NCBI GenBank assembly: GCA_934591895.1
Contig: CAKTPP010000008.1
Coordinates: 1 to 64,000, forward strand
Source of the DNA: an uncultured Oscillospiraceae bacterium
GTDB taxonomy: Bacteria; Bacillota; Clostridia; Oscillospirales; Oscillospiraceae
Length of the DNA: 64,000 nucleotides
Reading direction: 5' to 3'
In this document: positions 41,708 through 49,466 of the stretch, piece by piece
Numbering within the stretch: position 1 is the stretch's first letter
How the letters are laid out: every line of letters starts with the position of its first letter
Made by a program: the position numbers and the translations under genes
Notes under the pieces: model-generated
Told to the model about the DNA's origin: nothing
What the model saw: the letters and a program-made list of their open reading frames with translations, nothing else
Database searches by the model: none

Positions 41708-42433
41708 TCAGTCGATTTGCCGCGCGATGACCAGAAAGCGGCCGTTTGCCGTGTGGTATGCGCAGGTGGACAGCGTCAGCAGCCGGTCGTCGGACCGGAT
41801 GGCGATGCCGGTGTCGTAGCAGCGGTTTTGCTCGATGAACGCGCAATACTGCGCGAACTGCTGCGCGTCCGTTCCGACGCAGTCATAGTACCGAAAGGCG
41901 CTCGAGCCCTCCGGCGGGATCTCGGTCTCGACTGCGGCCACGATCTCGTACCGGTGCGAGGCGTAGAGCGTGTCAAACTGCACGATCGGGTGCGCAGCGC
42001 GAAACGCCGCGTCCTTGTAGGAGATCAGGGAGCCGAACATGCTGCCGTCTTTCATGTGGTGGCCGTAGATGAGGATGTTGTCTGCCGTGCGCACGTCACA
42101 GTTCTCGGCGACATACAGCGTGCCGCGGTATGACCACTTGCCGTAGAAGTCCATGTGCAGATACTTTCCCGGCGTGTCGGGGGCAAACATGACGACATTG
42201 TTGATGTCCGTGCCGTCGATGTGCAGCCAGCCGATCGTGTCCGGATTGTCGGCCGCGACCGCGCGCACCTGCTCGATGGCCTCCGCGCTGGCCGCGTCGT
42301 GCGCGGCAGCGAGCGCCTCGGCGACGGCTCGGTCACTGCGGTCGCTGTGCCAGTACCAGCCGAGCACACCGGCACAGATCAGAAAGCCGACGATGCAGAC
42401 GGTGCGGATCACAATGAGAACGGTTTTTTTCAT
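41708..42433 (-). CDS. srtB: class B sortase
   Basis: 241 residues. N-terminal signal-anchor helix (about 4-25), then a sortase fold with catalytic His in IYGHHMKDG, Cys in TLSTC and Arg in ANGRF. The insert and spacing fit class B. The ATG at 42433 follows AGGAG by 6 nt. It is separated by only about 70 bp, with a bidirectional hairpin, from a surface protein carrying a TPKTG sorting signal, its likely substrate. Confidence 0.9.
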   Translation of the reverse strand: MKKTVLIVIRTVCIVGFLICAGVLGWYWHSDRSDRAVAEALAAAHDAASAEAIEQVRAVAADNPDTIGWLHIDGTDINNVVMFAPDTPGKYLHMDFYGKWSYRGTLYVAENCDVRTADNILIYGHHMKDGSMFGSLISYKDAAFRAAHPIVQFDTLYASHRYEIVAAVETEIPPEGSSAFRYYDCVGTDAQQFAQYCAFIEQNRCYDTGIAIRSDDRLLTLSTCAYHTANGRFLVIARQID

Positions 42434-42447
42434 ACAAAACTCCTGAT

Positions 42448-42484
42448 AAAAAATGGGCAGTGTCATTTGACGCTGCCCATTTTA
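42448..42484. terminator. hairpin between surface-protein and sortase genes
   Basis: Stem AAAATGGGCAG / CTGCCCATTTT. On the minus strand it would partly terminate transcripts of the surface protein before srtB. Confidence 0.75.
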
Positions 42485-42502
42485 ACTGCATGAGGGAAAA
42501 AA

Positions 42503-43492
42503 TCAGGCGCCGTGGTGCTTGCTCTTCCTGCGGTTGTAGTAGGTCGCAGCGAAGGTCGCCACGAAGATCACTGCCAGCGCAATGACCAGCCAGATCAGAC
42601 GTGTGTCGCCGGTCTTGGGCGTGTTCGACTTGCTGCCGTCCGGGGTGCTGCCGTCCGGGGTGCTGCCGTCCGGGGTGCTGCCGTCCGGGGTGCCGCCGTC
42701 CGGGTTGCCGCCGTCCGGATTGCTGCCGTTCGGATCTTTGCCGCCCGGGTTGTCGGGGTCGGTGCCATTGTCGCCGCCGTTATCGCCGCCGCCGTTATCG
42801 CCGCCGCCGTTGTCGCCGCCGCCGTTGTTGCCGCCGCCGTTGTTGCCGCCGCCATTGTTGCCGCCGCCGTTGTCGCCGCCGCCGTTATTGCCGCCGCCGT
42901 TGTCGCCGCCGCCGTTATTGCCGCCGCCGTTGTCGCCGCCGCCGTTGTCGCCGCCGCCGCCGTTGTCGCCGCCGTTATCGCCGCCGCCGTGGTCACCGCC
43001 GCCATTGTCGCCGCCGCCGTTGTCGCCGCCGTTGTCATTGCCCTCGCCGAGGATGACAACGATGTTGATGTAGTGCAGACCGAAGTTCGTGGCGAACGCC
43101 TTGATGGTATTCGTGCCCTTGACGTGGATGCCCGTGCCGCCGGGGTAGGTGATCCCGCCGACACCGACGATGGTGGCCTCCTGCACGTCGGCATCAATGC
43201 TCCAGTCGTAGACATGGTGGTTGGTGCAGGTGATGGTCACGGGGGACCACGCCGTCACCTCCATGCCGGCACGGTAGGGCTTTGTGTGCGTGCCGAGCGC
43301 GTCCGTGTAGGTCACGGAGAAGGCCGCGTCATGGTCGTAGTCGCGCAGGATCGTCAAAAACAGGTGCGTGCTCACGCCCGCCACGTCGCCGGCGGCCGCC
43401 GGGGTCGTGCCGAACGAAAACAGCGACAGCGTGAATGCCAGCAAGAAGATGGCAATCATGAGTGCCTGCTTGCGATGGGTTGCTTTTTTCAT
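42503..43492 (-). CDS. cell-surface protein with Gly/Asn repeat stalk and sorting signal
   Basis: 329 residues. Signal peptide (about 1-34), a globular domain (about 36-150), a stalk of about 25 GGGDN/GGGNN-type four-residue repeats, a second stalk of TPDGS/NPDGG five-residue repeats, then NTPKTGD, a hydrophobic helix and a basic tail. It would be attached to peptidoglycan by the adjacent sortase at Thr-Gly. The N-terminal domain shows no family I recognise. Expression from a separate promoter at 43606. Confidence 0.85.
   Translation of the reverse strand: MKKATHRKQALMIAIFLLAFTLSLFSFGTTPAAAGDVAGVSTHLFLTILRDYDHDAAFSVTYTDALGTHTKPYRAGMEVTAWSPVTITCTNHHVYDWSIDADVQEATIVGVGGITYPGGTGIHVKGTNTIKAFATNFGLHYINIVVILGEGNDNGGDNGGGDNGGGDHGGGDNGGDNGGGGDNGGGDNGGGNNGGGDNGGGNNGGGDNGGGNNGGGNNGGGNNGGGDNGGGDNGGGDNGGDNGTDPDNPGGKDPNGSNPDGGNPDGGTPDGSTPDGSTPDGSTPDGSKSNTPKTGDTRLIWLVIALAVIFVATFAATYYNRRKSKHHGA
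42632..43040. repeat. low-complexity tandem repeats in the surface-protein gene
   Basis: A 15-bp unit (GTCCGGGGTGCTGCC, 42637-42720) and then a 12-bp unit (CCGCCGCCGTTG and variants, about 42770-43040). Both keep the frame; strand-slippage changes in stalk length are expected. Confidence 0.88.
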
Positions 43493-43605
43493 GTTGATTA
43501 CATCCGCCTTTCACAATAACTGGTGATCGATAAAAAAAGAGATCGCGCGGGAATGCGAGGGCATGGCTGCTGTGGGTAAAAACGCAATGTTTACAGTATA
43601 TTCAT

Positions 43606-43634
43606 AAAATAACATACTGATAAACATCCGTCAA
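43606..43634 (-). promoter_or_regulatory. promoter of the surface-protein gene
   Basis: Minus strand: TTGACG, 17-bp spacer, TATTTT. Upstream at 43735-43770 lies a CCGGCGG/CCGCCGG hairpin in otherwise AT-rich DNA; I see no riboswitch motif in 43493-43800. Confidence 0.55.
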
Positions 43635-43802
43635 TAACTATAATGCTTGAGGCGGGGAAAATGTTGCATCAATTTGCAAATGTGCCAAAATTTTTTCAAT
43701 TTGCGCACTTTTTTCGCAGCTCCGTGCCCGATATCCGGCGGCGATGCGGCGGATGGCAGGTAACCGCCGGTAAAAAGGCGCGAGAATCCCCATAAAATGG
43801 CT

Positions 43803-43831
43803 TTGACAATTGACAGGTGGGGTGCTAACAT
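43803..43831 (+). promoter_or_regulatory. promoter of the MarR-PAP2 operon
   Basis: TTGACA (43803-43808), 17-bp spacer, TAACAT (43826-43831). A second TTGACA at 43810 overlaps. CGGGGTTAAC near 43850 may be part of an operator. Confidence 0.6.
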
Positions 43832-43876
43832 AACAAAATGCTGATTAACGGGGTTAACAAAAAAGGAGGCGGCCTC

Positions 43877-44299
43877 ATGGAACTGCAGCAACTGACCGAG
43901 CAAATGCTGCTTGCGGTCACGTCTCTGAACCGTTCCTGCATCCCGCAGAGCGTGCAGGAGCCGCTCAAGGGCGAGAATTTCCTGCTCAATTATCTCAGCG
44001 CGCAAAACGGCTGCAGCACGCCGGGGGCGCTGCGTGAGGTGCTTGGCGTGAGCGCGCCGCGCACGGCGGCGATGCTGCGTGCACTCGAGGAAAAGGGGAT
44101 GCTGCGCCGCTGCACCGACTGCTGCGACCGGCGGCGCGTCGTGGTGCATATGACGGATCTCGGCCGGCGAACGGCGGAGCAGGCGCACGCGTCACTGTGC
44201 GCACATGTGCAGTGCGTGCTCAGGCAGCTCGGCGAGCGGGATGCGCAGGAGCTGATCCGGCTTCTGAGCCGCATCACGGAGATCGAGGCCGGCGGCTGA
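43877..44299 (+). CDS. MarR-family transcriptional regulator
   Basis: 140 residues from the ATG at 43877 after AAAGGAGG. Winged HTH: TPGALREVLGVSAPRTAAML (helix 2 and recognition helix) and CCDRRRVVVHMT (wing). Followed by a PAP2 enzyme and a membrane protein in one direction, so it may be an autoregulated local repressor. Confidence 0.82.
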   Translation: MELQQLTEQMLLAVTSLNRSCIPQSVQEPLKGENFLLNYLSAQNGCSTPGALREVLGVSAPRTAAMLRALEEKGMLRRCTDCCDRRRVVVHMTDLGRRTAEQAHASLCAHVQCVLRQLGERDAQELIRLLSRITEIEAGG

Positions 44300-44329
44300 A
44301 CGCACGGATATGGACAAGGAGACGGTTTT

Positions 44330-44983
44330 GTGAAGAAATATATTCAAGAACATAAATATGTGCTGCTGGTGCTGTATGTGCCGGTTTATCTGATCTGGTT
44401 CGCTCTGGCGGAGCGCATGGTCCCCACGACCGACGGCTGCTGGGTGTCGTATCTGCCGCTGGACGATAAGATCCCGTTTTTGCCGGGATTCATTCTGGCG
44501 TATGTGCTCTGGTATCCGTTTTTGATCTTCCCGGTCGTCGTGATGCTGCTCAAGAACGACCGCCGTGCGTTCATCCGTTACGGTGCGTTCATCATCGCGG
44601 GCTTTTCCATCTCGCTGATCATCTGCATGATCTGGCCAAACTGCCAGCTCCTGCGTCCCGCAGTCGTGGATACGAGCAATCTCTGCGGCTGGCTGGTCAA
44701 TGCGATCTACACGGCCGATACCCCGACGAACGTCCTGCCGAGCATGCACGTCGTCGGCTGTATGGGCGTGCTGGCTGCGGTGTTTGACAGTCAATATCTC
44801 AGGAAAGCACGCATTCCGGCGTTCATCGTTGCCGCCGCCATCTGCGCGGCCACGGTGTTTGTCAAGCAGCACTCCATTCTGGATGTGTTTGCGGCACTTG
44901 CGCTGTCGCTGGTGCTGTATCTGGTCATCTATGTCGCGGCGCGCCGCGGCGTTGACCGCCGGCACGCGCCCGCTGCGGCGTGA
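44330..44983 (+). CDS. PAP2-family membrane phosphatase
   Basis: 217 residues from a GTG at 44330 (AAGGAG 8 nt before). About six membrane helices with the PAP2 catalytic elements LPSMHVVG and KQHSILDVF (His nucleophile with Asp). First-motif KxxxxxxRP is not obvious, as in the inositolphosphotransferase-like branch. Probable lipid phosphate phosphatase or transferase of the cell envelope. Confidence 0.8.
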   Translation: MKKYIQEHKYVLLVLYVPVYLIWFALAERMVPTTDGCWVSYLPLDDKIPFLPGFILAYVLWYPFLIFPVVVMLLKNDRRAFIRYGAFIIAGFSISLIICMIWPNCQLLRPAVVDTSNLCGWLVNAIYTADTPTNVLPSMHVVGCMGVLAAVFDSQYLRKARIPAFIVAAAICAATVFVKQHSILDVFAALALSLVLYLVIYVAARRGVDRRHAPAAA

Positions 44984-45025
44984 CGCTGCCGGTATTATGT
45001 GAGGGAAAGAGAGAGGAACGCGCAT

Positions 45026-45874
45026 ATGGGTCGCCGGAAAATCGCAGAGAAGCTGGAACAGGTCGAGCGGGAGAATCAGAATTATAAGGCGAAGCCGGCG
45101 GTCGTCGCCGTCTACTGGATCCTGCGTCTGATCGTCATCGGCGTCATGGTCATGACGATCATCCACAAAAACTATGAGAGCACGTTTGTGTGCATACTGG
45201 TGCTGATCCTGTTCATGCTGCCGCGCTTTGTGGAGCGCAACTTCCGCATCGAGCTGCCGAGCACGCTGGAGATCATCATCCTGATCTTTATTTTTGCGGC
45301 GGAGATCCTCGGCGAGCTCAAGAGCTATTTCATCACCTATCCGCACTGGGATTCCATGCTGCACACGACGACGGGCTTCATCAGCGCGGCGTTCGGCTAT
45401 GCCATGGTCGACCTGCTCAACCGCAACAAGCCGCAGCACTTCAAGCTCTCGCCGGTGTTTCTGGCGCTGGTGGCGTTCTGCTTTTCCATGACGGTCGGTG
45501 TGCTGTGGGAGTTTTTTGAGTTCTCGATGGACTATCTGTTCCACATGGATATGCAGAAGGACACGGTCGTGCACGCGTTCGCCTCCGTGACGCTCGATCC
45601 GACCAACAGCAACATCCCGATCTATATCGATCACATCACGGACGTCGCCGTCAACGGCCAGTCGCTCGGCCTCGGCGGGTATCTGGACATCGGCCTGTAC
45701 GACACGATGCAGGACCTGTTCGTCAATTTCATCGGTGCGCTCACGTTCAGCATCATCGGCTACTTCAGCGCCAAGTCCGGCAAGAATAAGATCGCCAAGC
45801 AGTTCGTGCCGGTGGTCCTGCCGGAGGAGACTGCGGATGCAGCGGCGGAGGAGCCGCCGGAAACAACGGAATAA
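45026..45874 (+). CDS. polytopic membrane protein of unknown function
   Basis: 282 residues from the ATG at 45026 after AGAGAGGA (a GTG at 44999 is an alternative). At least six hydrophobic helices. Conserved-looking membrane motifs: HWDSMLHTTTGF, then GVLWEFFEFSMDYLF with acidic residues. It ends with an acidic tail rich in Glu/Ala. I recall similar YjdF-like uncharacterised membrane proteins but cannot check. Third gene of the MarR-PAP2 unit. Confidence 0.72.
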   Translation: MGRRKIAEKLEQVERENQNYKAKPAVVAVYWILRLIVIGVMVMTIIHKNYESTFVCILVLILFMLPRFVERNFRIELPSTLEIIILIFIFAAEILGELKSYFITYPHWDSMLHTTTGFISAAFGYAMVDLLNRNKPQHFKLSPVFLALVAFCFSMTVGVLWEFFEFSMDYLFHMDMQKDTVVHAFASVTLDPTNSNIPIYIDHITDVAVNGQSLGLGGYLDIGLYDTMQDLFVNFIGALTFSIIGYFSAKSGKNKIAKQFVPVVLPEETADAAAEEPPETTE

Positions 45875-45888
45875 CGTCCAGTACGGAA

Positions 45889-45934
45889 AGATCCCCGCCG
45901 GATGCAGCGCATCCGGCGGGGATCTCGGTTTTCT
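45889..45934. terminator. bidirectional terminator
   Basis: 16-bp stem AGATCCCCGCCGGATG / CATCCGGCGGGGATCT with GGTTTT on the plus side, between convergent genes. Confidence 0.85.
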
Positions 45935-47217
45935 CAGAAGCGGAACTCAAAGTCGAGGTCGTAAATGCTCACCGTGTCGCCCTCCTCGATGCCCATGGCC
46001 TCAAGCCGGTCGAACAGGCCGGACTGGCGCAGCACGCGGTCGAAATACATCCGCGACTCATAGTCGCCGAAGTTGATCGAGCTCATCAGCCGCTGCAGCC
46101 ACGGCCCCTCCACGACCCAGAGATCGTCGAAGTGGCGGATCTGCAGCTCGTCGCTCGTGCCGACTTCCGGCTCGGGCGGGACGTAGTCGGCCTCGTACGG
46201 CGGCATCGGCGGGATCTCGGCAAGCTTTGCGGCGCACGCCTGCACGAGCTCACGCGTGCCGGTGTGGGCGGCGGCGCTCATCTCGAAGAATTCGTACCCC
46301 TGCGCCTCGACGTGCGCGCGCAGGCGGTCGATGTTCGTGCGGTCGCCGCCGAGCAGGTCGCACTTGTTGGCGGCGACGATCTGCATCCGCGAGCCGAGCA
46401 CGTCGCTGTAGGCGCGCAGTTCGGCGTTGATTGCCTCAAAGTCCTCGATCGGGTCGCGCCCCTCGCTGCCGGACACGTCCACCAGATGCACCAGCAGACG
46501 GCAGCGGTCGATGTGGCGCAGGAAGTCGTGGCCGAGCCCCGCGCCGTCGCTCGCACCCTCGATGATGCCAGGGATGTCCGCCATGACGAAGGACGTGCCC
46601 TCCGTCACGTACACGACGCCGAGGTTGGGGAAGAGCGTCGTGAAGTGGTAGTTTGCGATCTTCGGGTGCGCCTTGGACACCACCGACAGCAGCGTGCTCT
46701 TGCCCACGTTCGGGAAGCCGACGAGCCCCACGTCCGCCAGCAGCTTCAGCTCAAGCAGGATCGTGTGGCTCTCGCCCGGCAGGCCGGGCTTGGCAAAGCG
46801 CGGCACCTGCCGCGTCGGCGTGGCAAAGTGCTGGTTGCCCCAGCCGCCGCGCCCGCCGCGCGCCGCCACAAACGGCTCGCCTGAGGACATGTCGTGCATG
46901 ATCGCACCGCTGTCGGCGTCGCGCAGCAGGGTGCCGCGCGGCACACGGATGCGCAGGCTCTCGCCCACGCGGCCGGAGCAGCGCTTGTTTTGACCGTCGG
47001 CGCCGTTGGCGGCCACGTATTTGCGCTTGTAGCGAAAATCCATGAGCGTGGACATGTTGTCGTCCACCTCAAAGATGATGTCGCCGCCGCGCCCGCCGTC
47101 GCCGCCGTCCGGGCCGCCGGCGGCCACGTATTTCTCGCGGTGGAAGGTCACCGCGCCGTTGCCGCCGCTGCCTGCGCGCACGGTGATGGTCACTTTATCA
47201 ACAAATGGCGAAGCCAT
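45934..47217 (-). CDS. obgE: GTPase ObgE/CgtA
   Basis: 427 residues. Glycine-rich Obg fold (about 1-158), GTPase domain with GFPNVGKST, DIPGIIEGAS and NKCD, and a C-terminal OCT domain (about 350-427). It acts in late 50S assembly and stress control. Of two ATGs, 47217 is six nt from GAGGA, the other abuts it. The order rplU-rpmA-obgE is the usual one. Confidence 0.95.
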   Translation of the reverse strand: MASPFVDKVTITVRAGSGGNGAVTFHREKYVAAGGPDGGDGGRGGDIIFEVDDNMSTLMDFRYKRKYVAANGADGQNKRCSGRVGESLRIRVPRGTLLRDADSGAIMHDMSSGEPFVAARGGRGGWGNQHFATPTRQVPRFAKPGLPGESHTILLELKLLADVGLVGFPNVGKSTLLSVVSKAHPKIANYHFTTLFPNLGVVYVTEGTSFVMADIPGIIEGASDGAGLGHDFLRHIDRCRLLVHLVDVSGSEGRDPIEDFEAINAELRAYSDVLGSRMQIVAANKCDLLGGDRTNIDRLRAHVEAQGYEFFEMSAAAHTGTRELVQACAAKLAEIPPMPPYEADYVPPEPEVGTSDELQIRHFDDLWVVEGPWLQRLMSSINFGDYESRMYFDRVLRQSGLFDRLEAMGIEEGDTVSIYDLDFEFRF

Positions 47218-47260
47218 GGTCATTCCTCACTTTCGTTGCCGGTAGGACCGGCGGGGGATA

Positions 47261-47296
47261 GAAAAACGGGGCGGGCGCGATGCCCACCCCGTTTGC
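47261..47296 (-). terminator. terminator between rpmA and obgE
   Basis: Minus strand: AAACGGGG with GGGC, short loop, GCCCG and CCCCGTTTTT. It would separate ribosomal-protein transcription from obgE in part. Confidence 0.75.
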
Positions 47297-47298
47297 GA

Positions 47299-47562
47299 TT
47301 ACTGTGCGATCTCCTCGTAAACAGAGACCTGCTTGCGATCCTTGTCCTTGCGCTCGAACTTCACGACGCCGTCCACGAGGGCGAAGAGCGTGTCGTCCTT
47401 ACCCTTGCCGACGTTGATGCCGGGGTGGATCTTCGTTCCGCGCTGTCTGACGAGGATGTTGCCGGCCAGAACAAACTGACCGTCGGCTCTCTTGGGGCCA
47501 AGGCGCTTCGACTCACTGTCGCGGCCGTTCTTGGTGGAACCCATGCCTTTTTTATGTGCCAT
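47299..47562 (-). CDS. rpmA: 50S ribosomal protein L27
   Basis: 87 residues starting MAHKKGMGSTKNGRDSESK, then the usual GNILVRQRGTKIHPG core. The N-terminus is already the mature form: there is no Firmicutes-type cleavable leader, and no ysxB/prp protease gene lies between rplU and rpmA. The conserved N-terminal tail reaches the peptidyl-transferase centre. Confidence 0.96.
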   Translation of the reverse strand: MAHKKGMGSTKNGRDSESKRLGPKRADGQFVLAGNILVRQRGTKIHPGINVGKGKDDTLFALVDGVVKFERKDKDRKQVSVYEEIAQ

Positions 47563-47602
47563 TTCGAATTACACCTCCATGTGTCAAAATCAGTTGCGGA
47601 AA

Positions 47603-47917
47603 TCAGGCCTCGATCTTCGTGATCTCGACCTTGGTATAGGGCTGTCTGTGGCCCTGCGTTCTGCGATAGCCTTTTTTCGGCTTCATCTTGTAAACGCGGA
47701 TCTTCTTGCTCTTGCCGTTTTTGACGACGTTGCCGGACACGACGGCGTTTTCCACCACGGGGGTGCCGAAAACAGCCTTGTCCTCGTCGATGACAGCCAG
47801 AACGCGGTCAAACTTCACAGCCTCGCCGGCCTCGACATCCAGCTTCTCGACGAAGATGACGTCGCCCTCGGCCACGCGGTACTGCTTACCGCCGGTAACG
47901 ATGATAGCGTGCTTCAA
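47603..47917 (-). CDS. rplU: 50S ribosomal protein L21
   Basis: 104 residues from a TTG at 47917, about 9 nt after AGGTG. IIVTGGKQYRVAEGD and the C-terminal GYRRTQGHRQPYTKVEI are diagnostic. No ATG or GTG is available near the conserved start, so TTG is chosen by homology and spacing. Confidence 0.94.
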   Translation of the reverse strand: MKHAIIVTGGKQYRVAEGDVIFVEKLDVEAGEAVKFDRVLAVIDEDKAVFGTPVVENAVVSGNVVKNGKSKKIRVYKMKPKKGYRRTQGHRQPYTKVEITKIEA

Positions 47918-48003
47918 ACTCGTTGCACCTGCCTCTCTGTAGAGTCTCGCTCTTGTGGGCGGGAGGAAACCTCCGCTTTGTACCCACTCAATGCGGCCTT
48001 GAC
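47918..48003 (-). promoter_or_regulatory. rplU leader (L21-leader candidate)
   Basis: A leader of about 75-80 nt between the promoter and the TTG start, with GAGTGGGTAC and GGAGGTTTCCTCC segments able to pair. Its position fits the known Firmicutes L21 leader, but the structure was not computed. Confidence 0.45.
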
Positions 48004-48032
48004 AGTTTACCATTCCGCCGCGTATTTGTCAA
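48004..48032 (-). promoter_or_regulatory. promoter of rplU-rpmA
   Basis: Minus strand: TTGACA, 17-bp spacer, TAAACT. Just upstream (48036-48077) an imperfect 21-bp direct repeat with TTCTCGGG and CAAACTT occurs twice. Confidence 0.8.
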
Positions 48033-48091
48033 CGCTTTTCTCGGGAAAGACAAACTTTTTCTCGGGGAAGGCAAACTTGTTTCTGCCCATG

Positions 48092-48128
48092 CAAAACCCA
48101 CGGCGCTGAGCGCAGCGCCGTGGGTTTG
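48092..48128 (-). terminator. terminator of ackA
   Basis: Minus strand: AAACCCACGGCGCT, loop, AGCGCCGTGGGTTTT. Confidence 0.8.
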
Positions 48129-48141
48129 CGAATGCGGAAAC

Positions 48142-49341
48142 TCAGCCGCAGATGGCCTTGGTGTCGCGGGCGATGACGAGCTCCTCGTTCGTCGGGATGA
48201 CGAACACCTTGACCTTGGAGTCGGGAGTGGAGATCATGATGTCCTCGCCGCGCTTGCTGTTGGCGACGGGATCGATCTTCACGCCCAGATAGCCGAAGTA
48301 CTCGGCGATGGCGGCGCGGGAGGACTTGCTGTTCTCGCCGACGCCGGCGGTGAAGATGATGGCGTCCACACCGTTCATGGCCGCGACGTAGGAGCCGGCG
48401 ACCTTGGCGACCCAGTAGTGGAACATGTCGAGCGCGAGCTGGGCGCGGTCGTTGCCGTCGGCAGCGGCGCTGTCGAGATCGCGGAAGTCGGAGCTGACGC
48501 CGGAGACGCCGAGCACGCCGGACTTCTTGTTGAGGATGTTGAGCATCTCGTCGATGCTGATGCCGTACTTATTCATAATGAACTGGATCACGCCGGCATC
48601 GAGATCGCCGCAGCGCGTGCCCATCGGCAGGCCGACCAGCGGGGTGAAGCCCATGGACGTGTCGACGCACTTGCCGCCGTCGATCGCGCAGATGGAGCTG
48701 CCGTTGCCCATGTGGCAGGAGATGAGCTTGAGCTCCTCGATGGGCTTGCCCATGAGCTCTGCGCAGCGGGCGGACACGTAGCGGTGGCTCGTGCCGTGGA
48801 AGCCGTAGCGGCGGATGCCGTCGTTCTGGTAATATTCATAAGGAATGGCGTACATATAGGCCTTGCCGGGCATGGTCTGGTGGAACGCGGTGTCGAACAC
48901 GGCGACCATCGGCACGTCGTTGCCCATGACGGCGCGGCAGGCGTTGATGCCGGTGATGTTGGCGGGGTTGTGCAGCGGCGCAAACGGCGTGCACTCCTCG
49001 AGCGCGGCCATGACGGCGTCGTCGATCTTCACGGAGCAGGCGAACTTCTCGCCGCCGTGGACGACACGGTGGCCGACGGCGTCGATCTCCTTCATGGAGG
49101 TGACCACACCGTACTCGGCGCTGGTCAGCTTGTCGATGACCGCGGCGATGGCCTCGGAGTGGGTGGGCATCGGCAGGTCTTCGTCAAAGACCGGCTTGCC
49201 GCCGATGAGCGGGGTGTGCTTCAGGTGACCGTCGATACCGATGCGCTCGCACAGGCCCTTGGCCAGAAGGTGCTCGGTCTCCATGTCGATCAGCTGATAC
49301 TTCAGCGACGAGCTGCCGGCATTGATGACAAGAATTTTCAT
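48142..49341 (-). CDS. ackA: acetate kinase
   Basis: 399 residues, normal length. Starts MKILVINAGSSSLKYQLI, with SCHMGNGSS, GTRCGDLDAG and the C-terminal FTAGVGEN region of the ASKHA fold. Interconverts acetate and acetyl phosphate with ATP, the energy-yielding end of acetate fermentation. ATG at 49341 after AAAGGA. No pta is adjacent. Divergent from tmcAL, which uses acetate. Confidence 0.96.
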   Translation of the reverse strand: MKILVINAGSSSLKYQLIDMETEHLLAKGLCERIGIDGHLKHTPLIGGKPVFDEDLPMPTHSEAIAAVIDKLTSAEYGVVTSMKEIDAVGHRVVHGGEKFACSVKIDDAVMAALEECTPFAPLHNPANITGINACRAVMGNDVPMVAVFDTAFHQTMPGKAYMYAIPYEYYQNDGIRRYGFHGTSHRYVSARCAELMGKPIEELKLISCHMGNGSSICAIDGGKCVDTSMGFTPLVGLPMGTRCGDLDAGVIQFIMNKYGISIDEMLNILNKKSGVLGVSGVSSDFRDLDSAAADGNDRAQLALDMFHYWVAKVAGSYVAAMNGVDAIIFTAGVGENSKSSRAAIAEYFGYLGVKIDPVANSKRGEDIMISTPDSKVKVFVIPTNEELVIARDTKAICG

Positions 49342-49466
49342 ACTTAGATTCCTTTCTCGTATTAAATATTGTAATTCCTGCAAAATCAAAGTATTATGAT
49401 ACCAAACACTCTTATTGTAATCATTTCGTAGGAAAACGCAAGTATTTTTCGAAAGAAGGTGCGAAA

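Noticed and set aside
42632..43040. Regular 12-bp repeats considered as a CRISPR-like array
   Set aside because: No spacers; the repeat is contiguous, in frame and encodes the Gly/Asn stalk of a surface protein.
43680..43800. Possible c-di-GMP riboswitch upstream of the surface-protein or MarR gene
   Set aside because: GATGGCAGGTAACCG looked suggestive, but the conserved GGCAAACC and ACGCAAAGCC segments are missing on both strands.
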